From NCBI GenBank assembly GCA_029844215.1, contig CM056733.1, positions 69,531,794 to 69,595,793 on the forward strand: 64,000 bases of DNA. Direction: 5' to 3'. The stretch is from Przewalskia tangutica. Lineage: Eukaryota > Streptophyta > Magnoliopsida > Solanales > Solanaceae. Under the pieces are notes generated by a model, which was given only the letters and a program-made list of their open reading frames with translations, ran no database searches and was not told the DNA's origin. Shown here in pieces: positions 35,863 to 44,514 of this stretch (position 1 is its first letter; the number at the start of each line of letters is the position of its first letter). A program made the translations under genes and the position numbers.

Positions 35863-37139
35863 TCCTATCAATTTCTTAATCTTCAGCAACTTTTGATCAT
35901 TAATCATATGATTTGTGGCTCCTGTGTCCACAATCCATTTTATAATCCTTTCTGTATTCATTGTACCTGCCATGTTTGCTGCGATATTAGTGATGTTCCC
36001 TGGTCCGTCCTCACTGTCTAACAACTTCAGCAGCCTCTGTTGTTGCTTGTGTGTTAGATTTCCCAACAGTCCAAGTGTTTTTTGACTGTCCTGTTGTATT
36101 CCATCTAGTCTCCTGGATTGGCCCCTATCCTGCTGCACACCATGAACAAAATTCATGTTATTCCCTTGTCCAATATTTTCGAATTGTGATTCTTCACCTA
36201 TCACTGCATTCGCCTTCTTGTATTTTCCTTTGAAATCCTCAGGGTATCCAATCAATTTGTAGCATCCTTCTTTCAGATGTCCAGTCTTGTGGCAATAAGT
36301 GCACTTCATTAACTTGTTACAGTCTTGTTGCAAATGTCCTCTCACATGACAGTAGTCACATACTACATTAGGATTGAAAGGTTTCTTCTGCTTCTGTGTC
36401 CCTGGCCCAATTCTGTTGTTTCTCGCAGTAAACATTGCAACAGGCTCTATCATATCCTGCATGATTCTTTGACTCTCTTCCTGGTTTATCATCGCATAGA
36501 CTTGATTAAGAGTAGGTACTTGTTGCATCATTAATACCCGACTCTTGGCCTGATTAAAACCATCATTCAACCCCATCAAAACTGTAACAATCTTTGATAC
36601 TGCATATGGTCTACAAATTCCTTCGACTTGTTACAACAGGTTGGTAGTGGAATAATCGAGTCATACTCATCCCACAAATTCTTCAGTTTTGAGTAATATA
36701 CTGAAACAGATAGTGTTCCTTGCCTTTGTGAAACTATCTCTTTGTGTAGTTGAAAGGCCCTAGAACTGTTAATCTTATAAAATCTTTCCTTTAACTCCTT
36801 CCATATCGTAAGCGAGTCTGAGTTATAGAGCATTTCCGTAAGCAGTGATTTACTTACATTTCCCATTAGCCAAGAGACTACTATGGCATTGCATCTCTCC
36901 CACAATCCTGCCAATGGTCCCTGATAAGATTCCTTCTTCACCGTTCCATCTATGAACCCAATCTTGTTCTTTCCTAACAGAGCCAATCTCATTGCCCTGC
37001 TCCATAACGCATAATTGTCCATTCCTGTCAGTATCACCCCAATCGACAACGATCCAGGCGAATTCGAAGGAAATAGATACAGCGGATGGTTGTGGTCGAT
37101 CGATACAGGCTCCTCTGCTGTTCCCATTGCGATTGACAT
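35785..37139 (-). pseudogene. Copia-B gag and protease start
   Basis: The ATG at 37139 (minus) opens a gag with the copia pattern NHPLYLFPSNSPG, LTGMDNYALWSRAMRLAL, KNKIGFIDGT and a WKELKERFYK-type core. A frameshift near 36590 moves the rest to the frame 36579-35785. That frame has two CCHC knuckles (CDYCHVRGHLQQDC, CTYCHKTGHLKEGC) and the protease site WIVDTGATNHMIND, with catalytic Asp-Thr-Gly present. Apart from the frameshift the protein looks complete. Confidence 0.92.
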
Positions 37140-37402
37140 GGATTTCTCAACCTTCGTACTATAAATTCGATTTTGATTTCAATCTCTAGTTTTATTCGAT
37201 CTGAAACCCTATTCTTCGAGTCTACACAACTTCCGATCTGGAAATCTCTGAAATTGGTTGTTCCTTCACTGCATGTCCTCGTCCGTTCTGAAAATTAGTT
37301 GTTCCTTCACTGCATGTCCTCGTCCATTCTGAAATCTCTCTTTTCGATCTCTCTTTCGATCCCTAAATTCATTCTTCTCGCAACTCCTCGATCTTCATAC
37401 CA

Positions 37403-37415
37403 GGCTTTGATACCA
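37403..37415 (-). other. Copia-B primer binding site
   Basis: The minus strand reads tggtatcaaagcc directly after the LTR end, one base different from the iMet core TGGTATCAGAGC. The leader 37140-37402 has no coding signal; it contains an imperfect duplicate of about 50 bp (ttgttccttcactgcatgtc at 37259 and 37300). Confidence 0.8.
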
Positions 37416-37692
37416 TGACGAAAGGCAGACGAAGTGCGAAAAATGAAAGGAAAACAAGGATTGAAGACCAGTTGTGGAGAAGAAAATGGATTTACTCCAT
37501 TAGAGCAAAAGTTGTTAATCGCATAGAGAGAGAGAGTACAAAACAGAGAGAATGTAAAATATTTCTTGTAGACTAGATATTTGTTTCTACCCACTAGAAT
37601 ATATTAAACTAACCTTTTACATTTCTAACCACTTTTAACTAATTACAATTCTAACCACTAATTGCAATACACTTTACAATAATATCTCAACA
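37416..37692 (-). mobile_element. 5' LTR of copia-B (277 bp)
   Basis: Same length as the partner at 22835-23111, with six base differences by eye. It contains a (GA)n-like run near 37526-37533. No clear TATA box is seen. Confidence 0.95.
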
Positions 37693-37697
37693 CTTAT

Positions 37698-37829
37698 GTC
37701 GAAATATTATATTATTGCTTTGTGTTTATTTTACATCATATAATTATACTACAGTTTGATCGGAAGTCGGGTTTGAAACATAAATTTTCAAATTACGCTG
37801 CATGTACGAACCCGACTAAAACGCCTACA
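37698..37829 (+). mobile_element. 3' LTR of copia-A, right part
   Basis: It follows the second TSD copy cttat (37693-37697) and aligns with 12325-12452 of the 5' LTR, including the shared text tttgatcggaagtcgggttt. It ends cgcctaca. The element's own TSD gaagg follows at 37830-37834. Confidence 0.9.
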
Positions 37830-37834
37830 GAAGG

Positions 37835-38162
37835 TAGAATTGAAGCTGGATGCATTTTCAGGTTAGTGTTTTGGGTGTCAATGGTGGAGACAATTGCGGA
37901 GGTCTAGTGGATACCCCAAGATGTGGAAGGATTAATGGAGAGTGAATTTTGAATTGAGCTATTTGGTGAGAAACGTATCAAACTGCTAGAGGAGATCATA
38001 TGTCTATGATACTGCAGTTAAGGTGCGTTGATGAACTGTTTTGCAGGGGTTATTGTTGAATAAATTAACATTATCTAGTTGATGATCTTGCAAGGTATCA
38101 CCTTCAATTTATTGTTGAATGACGGAGTTTGTTAATGGACTCATGAAGATAACTGAGCTTTA
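37835..38162. other. Unassigned flank right of copia-A
   Basis: This continues 10807-10950, the pre-insertion host sequence. No repeat or coding sequence is recognised. The ORF at 37722-37907 straddles an LTR boundary and is not a gene. Confidence 0.4.
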
Positions 38163-38433
38163 AGGGGTGTATTCAATTAGGATTTTAAAAGACTTTTTTG
38201 GAATAAATAAGTCTTATTGATTTTAAAAGACTATTTATGATTGTTATGATTTTAAAAGACTATTTTGACAATCAAGATTTCTTATGTTTGGATTTTAAAA
38301 GACTTATCATAAAATTTATAAAGATTTGAAAGGACCACATGAATTTTTTCTCCAATCCTTTTGCTCTCATCATCACCACATGACTTTTTTTATCCCAAAA
38401 AAGTCTTTTAAAATCCTAATTGAATATACCCCT
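38163..38433. mobile_element. MITE with about 36-bp terminal inverted repeats (271 bp)
   Basis: The left end agggg.gtattcaattagg, followed by attttaaaagactttttt, is mirrored at the right end with about one mismatch. TA flanks both ends (38161-38162, 38434-38435), which suits a Tc1/mariner-type MITE. A TTA duplication (PIF/Harbinger) can almost be read as well because of the local TTAA. Internal copies of ttttaaaagact recur. It is non-coding. Confidence 0.8.
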
Positions 38434-38435
38434 TA

Positions 38436-38810
38436 ATTGGTGAGTATTTTCTTATATTATGGCAGAAAGAATTCTTTGTATATTTAGAGATGAGAGTAAA
38501 TTGAATCTGTATTTAAAATAGGACCAGTAGACACCTTGGTAGTTTAGATTCATAAAAGTTTACATATCTTGGAATGTAAACCGTTTAATATGCGGGATAA
38601 TAATATATGTATCATTTGTGAAGAAGACTATTCCATGAAAACATATAAATAGTTTTTTTGGTTAAGATTTATCCTTGTTGTATCGTGACAAGAAAAATAT
38701 CTCCATTAAAAAAAATAGGATATCGTAATTAGGCACATAACTTAGAGAAAAGAGATATCATATTTACTATTGAGGTAAGCATTCTTTAAATTAAGAAGAC
38801 AAGAGTTTTG
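38436..38810. other. Unassigned A/T-rich sequence
   Basis: No coding or repeat structure is recognised. The right end merges into the LINE remnant, whose 5' limit is unclear. Confidence 0.3.
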
Positions 38811-39420
38811 ACTTTCATCCAAAGAAATTCTCATTGAAGATCAATGTAAGACATGTTTCAACAACGTAATTGGATCTTATTCAAGAAAATAAGGAGATTG
38901 ACGAGGACATCACACATTGTATTAGTGCATAGTGAATGAAACGGAGGCTCGCATTCAGAGTATTATGTGATAAGAAAGTGTCACTAAAACTTAAAGGCAA
39001 GTTCTTCAGAATGATGGTTAGACCAACTATATCGTATGAGATATAGTTGACCAGTCAAGAACTCTCACGTTCAGATGATGAAAGTTGAGAAAATGAGGAT
39101 GATGAGATGGATGTATGTGCACACGAGGAGAGATAAGATCAGAAATGAAGATATATGTGACAAAGTGGGAATGATCTGGTGGAGGACAAGATGCGAAAAG
39201 TGAGACTGAGATTTCATTCGAGCATGTAAAATAATGATGCACGCATGCATCAGTGCCGAGTTATGAGAGATTGAGTATGGACGATTTCAAGAGATGTAGA
39301 TGTAGGTCGAAGAAGTATTGGATAGAGGTGATTAGAAAAGAAATGACTAAGTTTCAGCTTATTGAGGGCATGACCATAGATATAAGGTTATGTAGGACAC
39401 GAATTATGGTAGAATGTTAG
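38811..39420 (+). pseudogene. RTE-type LINE remnant: C-terminal end of RT protein
   Basis: One frame reads IQENKEIDEDITH, two stops, MKRRLAFRVLCDKKVSLK, LKGKFFRMMVRPTISYE, and then after stops and frame changes MRKVRLRF and RSIG. The order of these words (new state of the tethered tail, K.K.KFYR..VRP..LYG, then RW.CGHTR.D.IRN-like) is the C-terminal signature of plant RTE LINEs. The 3' UTR of the same LINE resumes at 59759. The short-LTR element was inserted between, with TSD gttag. Confidence 0.8.
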
Positions 39421-39676
39421 TGTTGAGATATATGTTACAAGTTGTTAGAGTTAGTTAGTGGTGGTTAAAATTTGGTTAAAGTTGTTTTAAGTTTGTTATA
39501 GTTGTTAAGAGTTGATTAGTAAGCTAGTTAGAAGATTCTATAAATAAGAGTCTTATACAATGTAATAATTTAGTTTTTGGGATAATGAGATTAAATATAA
39601 TTTCCCCCTCTTCCTCTTCAATCAATCAATTCTGCGCACAATCAACAATCAATATCCGTAAATTATATATTTAACA
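39421..39676 (+). mobile_element. LTR1 of the short-LTR element (256 bp)
   Basis: It runs from tgttgagatatatg to tatatttaaca. A TATA box, ctataaata, lies at 39538-39546. Confidence 0.9.
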
Positions 39677-39689
39677 TAGTATCAGAGCC
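39677..39689 (+). other. Primer binding site after LTR1
   Basis: The sequence tagtatcagagcc is an iMet-type site with one change from tggtatcagagc. The copy after LTR2 (41794-41806) reads tagtatcatagcc, with one more change. Confidence 0.8.
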
Positions 39690-39807
39690 TAATTCGATTC
39701 AATTCATTCCACATTCTTTGATATTGATTCAAATTTTCTGAAAATTAGGGTTCATCTCAATTAATTCCCTTTCGTTTCGATCTCATAAAATAGATCTACT
39801 GGACTAA

Positions 39808-40060
39808 TTGCTTCACTATTTTGTTCTGGAGTTGTTTCGTGGAGTTACTGGTGGATTTAAGCATCTAGGTTATGCGAGGAATGACTCGGTTTTCGCTATG
39901 AGTTCGATTCAGAGAGATATGATCATGATTGAGAATCAAATTCCGTTGTTTATTCTTGATCGGTTGAATGTGATTCAATCTGAAATGTCGTATGAGAAAG
40001 GTATTGTAGCAAGGTTAGCTTTGAGGTTTTTTTGATCCATTGGGAGACATTGGAGGACTT
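39808..40060 (+). pseudogene. Captured DUF247-family gene fragment, copy 1
   Basis: The frame 39808-40035 reads LELFRGVTGGFKHLGYARND and RDMIMIENQIPLFILDRL, followed by EKGIVARLALRFF and a stop; just after it IGRHWRT/GGLHYPW-like text follows in another frame. The order LELFR, Y.ND.VF, RD...LENQIP.F.L..L, F is the core signature of plant DUF247 (UPF0481) proteins, which are host proteins of mostly unknown function and not part of any retroelement. It lies inside the internal region between the primer site and the DFO-like fragment. It is a partial domain and surely not functional. Confidence 0.7.
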
Positions 40061-40204
40061 CATTATCCTTGGATTATAAACGTTGAAAATTGAAGAATTT
40101 CATAAGTATGGCAGTCGATGTATAAATACCAATTCAAAACCAAAATTGAAGTGACTAAAGTGTAGACCCTAAGAGTGTTCTTACATCACTCTTCGTTTAC
40201 GATG

Positions 40205-40520
40205 TCGGAAAGGTTTGATTCAATTCATTGCGAATTCAGATTTGAAAAATACGATCGAAAGTCGAAGGTTCGATGAAGGAACTCTTCGAGTTTGTTTTAG
40301 ATTCGAACGATTTCAAATCGTTGGACGGAGTGGTTTCTAGTTTGAAACAGTTCATAAGACACGAATCTCTTCGTATTATTCAGGAAATCGCTGGAAAATC
40401 TGCAGAGCATAAGCTTCTTATTGTGATTTTTTAGTACACATTTTTGCTCTAATATGAAATACTGAGAGGTGCATAAAAAATAGATCGATGGAAGGATCGA
40501 GGAGTTTTCAACTACAAATC
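40205..40520 (+). pseudogene. Captured DFO-like gene fragment, copy 1
   Basis: It carries the same text as copy 2: RRFDEGTL in one frame, then after a shift EFVLDSNDFK, QFIRHESLRIIQEI and KSAEHKLLIV. One base is missing where copy 2 reads gtcgattttt, so the frame is lost before the FALI.NTE.C end. It is non-functional. Confidence 0.5.
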
Positions 40521-40939
40521 GACTGAGAACTGAGGGATACTTCGTCAGAAGCAATCTGGATTGAGTTGAAACTCAATTTATAGAGTTTTTCGTTTTATTT
40601 GTTTGGCTCAGGATAAGAGAATCGAGGAATTTATAACCGGAATTGGACTAGAAATTGAGGGAGACTCCACTGCATATCTGAGCTTATTATAAAAGCTTGT
40701 ATAGGGAAAATCGAGGGATTCTCTAGTCCGAGTGTGACTAGAGAACGAGGGGTTCTTGCCGTCGTTTTTGCATATGGAGAATCGAGGGATTTTCTAGTTC
40801 GAGTATGACTAGAGAACGAGGGGTTCCTCGTTGCTGCTGCGTGTAGGTACTGTTGTTAAGTGTTAATGAGCAGTAGTATTGCTGATATTTGTGTTGGTTT
40901 TGGTTCATCTTGTTTTGATTAATGATCGTTTCATGAAAG

Positions 40940-41280
40940 TAGTAGGATGGAAGGTAAATCTACTGGAAGAAGACATAGCAGTAGGATAGAAGGGAAATCT
41001 ATTGGAAGGAGACATGTTTTGTTTTTTAGTATTGACACTAATTTTGATGGTTGTTTGCAGTTGATCGCGAAGTCACTGCTGAGTTGCCTATTTACTTTGA
41101 AAATTCATTGAATAGTTTGAGATTGGAAAGGAAAAAGACGACAACAATCGAGATTATGAGGGCAATCAAGATTGGTGTTGATCCTCTTACAGTCCATAAT
41201 GGAATTTTAGGAACAGAGGTGAGAGTGTTGCTATTATCAAGCCAACTGATGAAGAACCATTTGAACAAAATAATCTGAGG
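40940..41280 (+). pseudogene. Unidentified captured coding-like fragment, copy 1
   Basis: The frame 41051-41278 reads ELPIYFENSLNSLRLERKKT, then IEIMRAIKIGVDPLTVHNGI and VRVLLLSSQLMKNHLNKII. The same peptide with conservative changes is in copy 2 (43191-43430), which suggests a formerly coding exon. A splice-acceptor-like tttgcag lies just before it (about 41053-41059). I do not recognise the family. It could be a further exon of the DFO-like gene or a third captured gene. Confidence 0.4.
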
Positions 41281-41481
41281 TTGCTGCATATTTCTGGACT
41301 ATGATCATTTTTGCTAATGTGCCAGCCACTGCATTTGCCATCCAATGGAAGCTGAGAAAGTGCTGAATAGTCTAAAGTCAAATGGTGTAAATATCAACAC
41401 TCTACAATATGCAGCTGATTGATGCTTCTACTGTAACTTCCATGCTAGGAATGAATGATGTCTTCATGTCTCCTAGCTTGC

Positions 41482-41500
41482 GGGGGGGGGGGGGGGGTGG
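41482..41500 (+). repeat. Poly-G tract before LTR2
   Basis: A run of about 16 G lies where the other copy (59448-59459) reads gcgggggtgagggt. It is the polypurine tract position, expanded or mis-assembled. Confidence 0.8.
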
Positions 41501-41793
41501 GTTGAGACTTGAGATATATGTTACAAGTTGTTAGAGTTAGTTAGTGGTGGTTAAGTTGGTTAAAGTTGTTATAGTTTGTTATAGTTGTTAAGAGTTGATT
41601 AGTAAGCTAGTTATAGGATTTTATAAATAAGAGTCTTATACAATGTAATAGTTTAGTTTTTGGGATAATGAGATGAAATAGAATTTTTCCCTCTTCTTCT
41701 TCATTTCATATCTCAATCCTCAATTTCTCAATTATTCCTCTTCAATCAATCAATTTTGCGCACAATCAATATCCGTAAATTATATATTTAACA
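41501..41793 (+). mobile_element. LTR2 of the short-LTR element
   Basis: It aligns with LTR1 and LTR3. The first bases are scrambled (gttgagacttgagatatatg) by a short insertion. It ends tatatttaaca at 41793. Confidence 0.85.
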
Positions 41794-41936
41794 TAGTATC
41801 ATAGCCTAATTCGATTCAATTCATTCCAAATTCTTTGATTAATTGATTCAAATTTTCTGAAAATTAGGGTTCATCTCAATCAATTTCCTTTCGTTTCGAT
41901 CTCATAAAATTACTCTACTGGACTAATTGCTTCACT

Positions 41937-42165
41937 ATTTTGTTCTGGAGTTATTTCGTGGAGTTACTGGTGGATTTAAGCATCTATGTTATGCGAGAAA
42001 TGACTCGGTTTTCGCAATGCGTTCAATTTAGAGAGATATGATCATGATTGAATAAAATTCCGTTGTTTATTCTTGATCGATTGAATGTGATTCAATCTGA
42101 AATGTCCGATGAGAAAGGTATTGTAGCAAGGTTAGCTTTAGAGGTTTTTTTGATCCATTGGGAGA
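41937..42165 (+). pseudogene. Captured DUF247-family gene fragment, copy 2
   Basis: This is the same segment in the second internal copy, with extra damage: a stop inside the VFAM..IQRD region, a small deletion that turns ENQIP out of frame, and further frameshifts. Its presence in both copies shows that the capture predates the tandem duplication. Confidence 0.65.
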
Positions 42166-42344
42166 CATTGGAGGACTTCATTATCCTTGGATTATAAACG
42201 TTGAAAATTAAAGAATTTCATAAGCATAGCAGTCGATGTATAAATACCAATTCAAAACCAAAATTGAAGTGACGAAAGTGTAGACCCTAGGAGTGTTCTT
42301 ACATCACTCTTCGTTTACGCTGTTGGAAAGGTTTGATTCAATTC

Positions 42345-42630
42345 ATTGCGAATTCAGATCTGAAAAATACGATCGAAAGTCGAAGGTTCGATGAAGGAAC
42401 TCTTTGAGTTCGTTTTAGATTCGAACGATTTCAAATTGTTGGACGGAGTGGTTTCTAGTTTGAAACAGTTCATGAGACACGAATCTCTTCGTATTATTCA
42501 GGAAATCGCTGGAAAATCTGCAGAGCATAAGCTTCTGATTGTCGATTTTTTAGTACACACTTTTGCTCTAATAGGAAATACTGAGAGTTGCATAAACAAT
42601 AGATCGATGGAAGGATCGAGGAGTTTTTAG
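42345..42630 (+). pseudogene. Captured DFO-like (DSB formation protein) gene fragment, copy 2
   Basis: The frame 42391-42630 reads LFEFVLDSNDFKLLDGVVSS, LKQFMRHESLRIIQEIAGKS, AEHKLLIVDFLVHTFALIGN and TESC, preceded in another frame by RRFDEGTL. This helical pattern resembles the N-terminal part of the plant protein DOUBLE-STRAND BREAK FORMATION (DFO), needed for meiotic break formation. The match is from memory of the family, not a search, and needs a profile comparison. Whatever its identity, it is not retroelement sequence. Downstream it runs into non-coding text. Confidence 0.5.
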
Positions 42631-43049
42631 CTACAAATCGACTGAGAACTGAGGGATACTTCGTCAGAAGCAATCTGAATTGAGTTGAAACTCAATTGAT
42701 AGAGTTTTTCGTTTTATTTGTTTGGCTCAGGATAGGAGAATCGATGATTTTCTAGTCGAAATTGGACTAGAAAATGAGGGAGACTCCACTGCATATCTGA
42801 GCTTATTATAAAATCCTGTATAGGGAGAATCGATGGATTCTCTAGTCCGAGCGTGACTAGAGAATGAGAGGTTCTTACCGTCGTTTTTGCATATGGAGAA
42901 TCGAGGGATTTTCTAGTCCGAGTATGACAAGAGAATGAGAGGTTCCTCGTTGCTGCTGCGTGTAGGTACTGTTGTTAAGTGTTAATGAGCAGTAGTATTG
43001 CTGATATTTGTGTTGGTTTTGGTTCATTTTTTTTTATTAATGATAATTT

Positions 43050-43440
43050 CATGGAAGTAGTAGGATGGAAGGGAAATCTACTGGAAGGAGAAGTAGCGTT
43101 AGGATGGAAGGAAAATCTATTGGAAGGAGACGTAGCAGTAGGATGGAAGGGAAATCTACTGGAAGGAGACATGTTTTGTTTTTTAGTATTGACACTAATT
43201 TTGATGGTTGTATCGCTGGCGATTCACCGCCGAAGTTGCCTATTTACTTTGCAAATTCGTTGAATAGTTTGAGGTTGGAAGGGCAAAAGACGGCAACAAT
43301 CGAGATTATGAAGGCAGTTAAGATTGGTGTTGATCCTCTTACAGTCCATAGTGGAATATTTGGAACAGAGGTGAGAGTGTTGCTATTATCAAGCCAACTG
43401 ATGAAGAACCATTTGCACAAAATAATCTGAGGTTGCTGCA
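43050..43440 (+). pseudogene. Unidentified captured coding-like fragment, copy 2, with tandem repeat
   Basis: It starts with three tandem copies of a unit of about 39 bp (43061-43172; aggatggaagg.aaatctactggaagga pattern). Copy 1 has two (40950-41010). The units are open in two frames (WKGNLLEG.. and RMEGKSTGRR..). The frame then continues LPIYFANSLNSLRLEGQKT and VDPLTVHSGIFGTEVRVLLL. The repeat count difference shows slippage or unequal exchange after duplication. Confidence 0.4.
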
Positions 43441-43574
43441 TATTTCTGGACTATGATCATTTTGCTAATGTGCCATCCACTGCATTTGCTATCCAACGGA
43501 AGCTGAGAAAGTGCTGAATAGTCTAAAGTCAAATGGTGTAAATATCAGCACTCTACAATATGCAACTGATTGAT

Positions 43575-44015
43575 TGTCACGACCCGACCTGACGGCCCGC
43601 GACCCGACGCCCTAATTGGACGACATTACACTAATCCGTCACATAATCAACTGACCCTTAAGGGTAATAGAAAATTTCGGCAGCACAACGCTGCATCTAT
43701 AACATATACCCAAAATAGGCGAGCCGACAAGGCTGCCTTACACAACTAACCAACATGTCATAACAGGCTAGCCGACTAGGCTGCCACCCAATAAGATCAC
43801 ATAGACACGGGAATAATCAAATTAGGCAAGCCGACGAGGCTGCTACAATATACGGGAACATCCCCAAAACGAGTACAACAATACAGCTGGCTAAAACGCA
43901 TATACAAACTACTCAAGTCCAAAATACATTACCACCCACAACTGTCTACAGACCTCCAAGAGTACGATAATGACATATGACGGGACAGGGGCCGTCGTGC
44001 CCCTAAATATATACC
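43575..44015 (-). mobile_element. Element E 3' LTR, terminal fragment
   Basis: It matches 49703-50150 nearly base for base (both start tgtcac.acccga.c and contain aggcaagccgacgaggctgc), then diverges abruptly after ccctaaatatatac. The rest of this LTR is missing. Confidence 0.85.
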
Positions 44016-44420
44016 TCAAGATGCTGTTGATATATGTTTTACATCAAGAAATAATAGATCACTCATTCTTACAAGAGAATTGGTCAAATCTAATATAGAG
44101 CTATTTTAACAATGCAGCAGGTATACGCATGAATTGTTGTCATGTTAAGCATGCAGTACAGATATGGTGGAACACTATATGCCATTACAAATTGAAGCAA
44201 GTGTACAAGGTAGTACCAGCGAGAATATTGTGGCAAGTTTGAAAATGAAGGAATATAGTACTGCATGGAGGCTCTTTGACTTTGTTCAAGGTGTTACAGG
44301 AGATTCAGTTGAATATTCACGGGTAATTTGATTCCTTACTTAACTATTATTTGGTGAATGATATATGTGATGTATATTGTGGCCCTGTGCGACATCTGTT
44401 GGTTTGCTGAATATAGGTGG
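44016..44420 (+). pseudogene. Possible captured host exon inside element E
   Basis: One frame (44161-44331) reads MVEHYMPLQIEASVQGSTSE, NIVASLKMKEYSTAWRLFDF and VQGVTGDSVEYSRVI with no stop. It is bounded by an acceptor-like catgcag (44149-44155) and a donor-like cgg|gtaattt (44321-44329). The text before and after is A/T-rich and intron-like. I do not recognise the protein. It could be chance (about 57 codons), but composition and boundaries look exon-like. Confidence 0.35.
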
Positions 44421-44514
44421 ATAAGCATAATTATAAAAGAGACTCTGTCGAAATTATTCTAGCATGAGACCTATGATGAACATTCGAAGACGAATGTTTC
44501 TAAGGGGGGAAGGA
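44421..44514 (+). mobile_element. 3' end of a plus-strand Ty3 internal region with polypurine tract
   Basis: The sequence cattcgaagacgaatgtttc, then taaggggggaagga, directly precedes the LTR at 44515. It is like element C's equivalent (cattcggaacgaatgtttct, aaggaggggagaa at 31341-31373). This shows that the plus LTR is a 3' LTR of a truncated element, not a simple solo LTR. Confidence 0.7.

Larger units (their letters stand above)
22835..37692 (-). mobile_element. Copia-B: Ty1/copia retrotransposon, TSD cttat, interrupted by element C
   Basis: Both ends are flanked by cttat (22830-22834, 37693-37697). On the minus strand the order is LTR (37416-37692), iMet-type primer site, gag, protease, integrase N-terminal half, [element C], integrase C-terminus, RT, RNase H, LTR (22835-23111). 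The two LTRs are both 277 bp and by eye differ by six substitutions and no indels (about 2%), so it is fairly young. The few coding breaks (one in-frame stop before the integrase, one in RT, two frameshifts) fit that. Confidence 0.95.
10956..37829 (+). mobile_element. Copia-A: Ty1/copia retrotransposon with nested insertions, TSD gaagg
   Basis: The 5-bp duplication gaagg flanks the whole unit (10951-10955 and 37830-37834). Without nested elements it has LTRs of about 1.5 kb, an iMet-type primer site, a leader of about 1.9 kb, a single-frame gag-pol and a polypurine tract. Copia-B (22835-37692) splits its 3' LTR, and a Ty3 solo LTR (13954-16775) splits its leader. Over the first 165 or so aligned bases the LTRs differ at about 7 positions, so it is clearly older than copia-B. 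The polyprotein has at least ten in-frame stops, so the copy is dead. Confidence 0.9.

Noticed and set aside
37722..37907. Plus-strand ORF crossing the right end of copia-A
   Set aside because: Spans the LTR end and TSD, so it is a chance junction frame.
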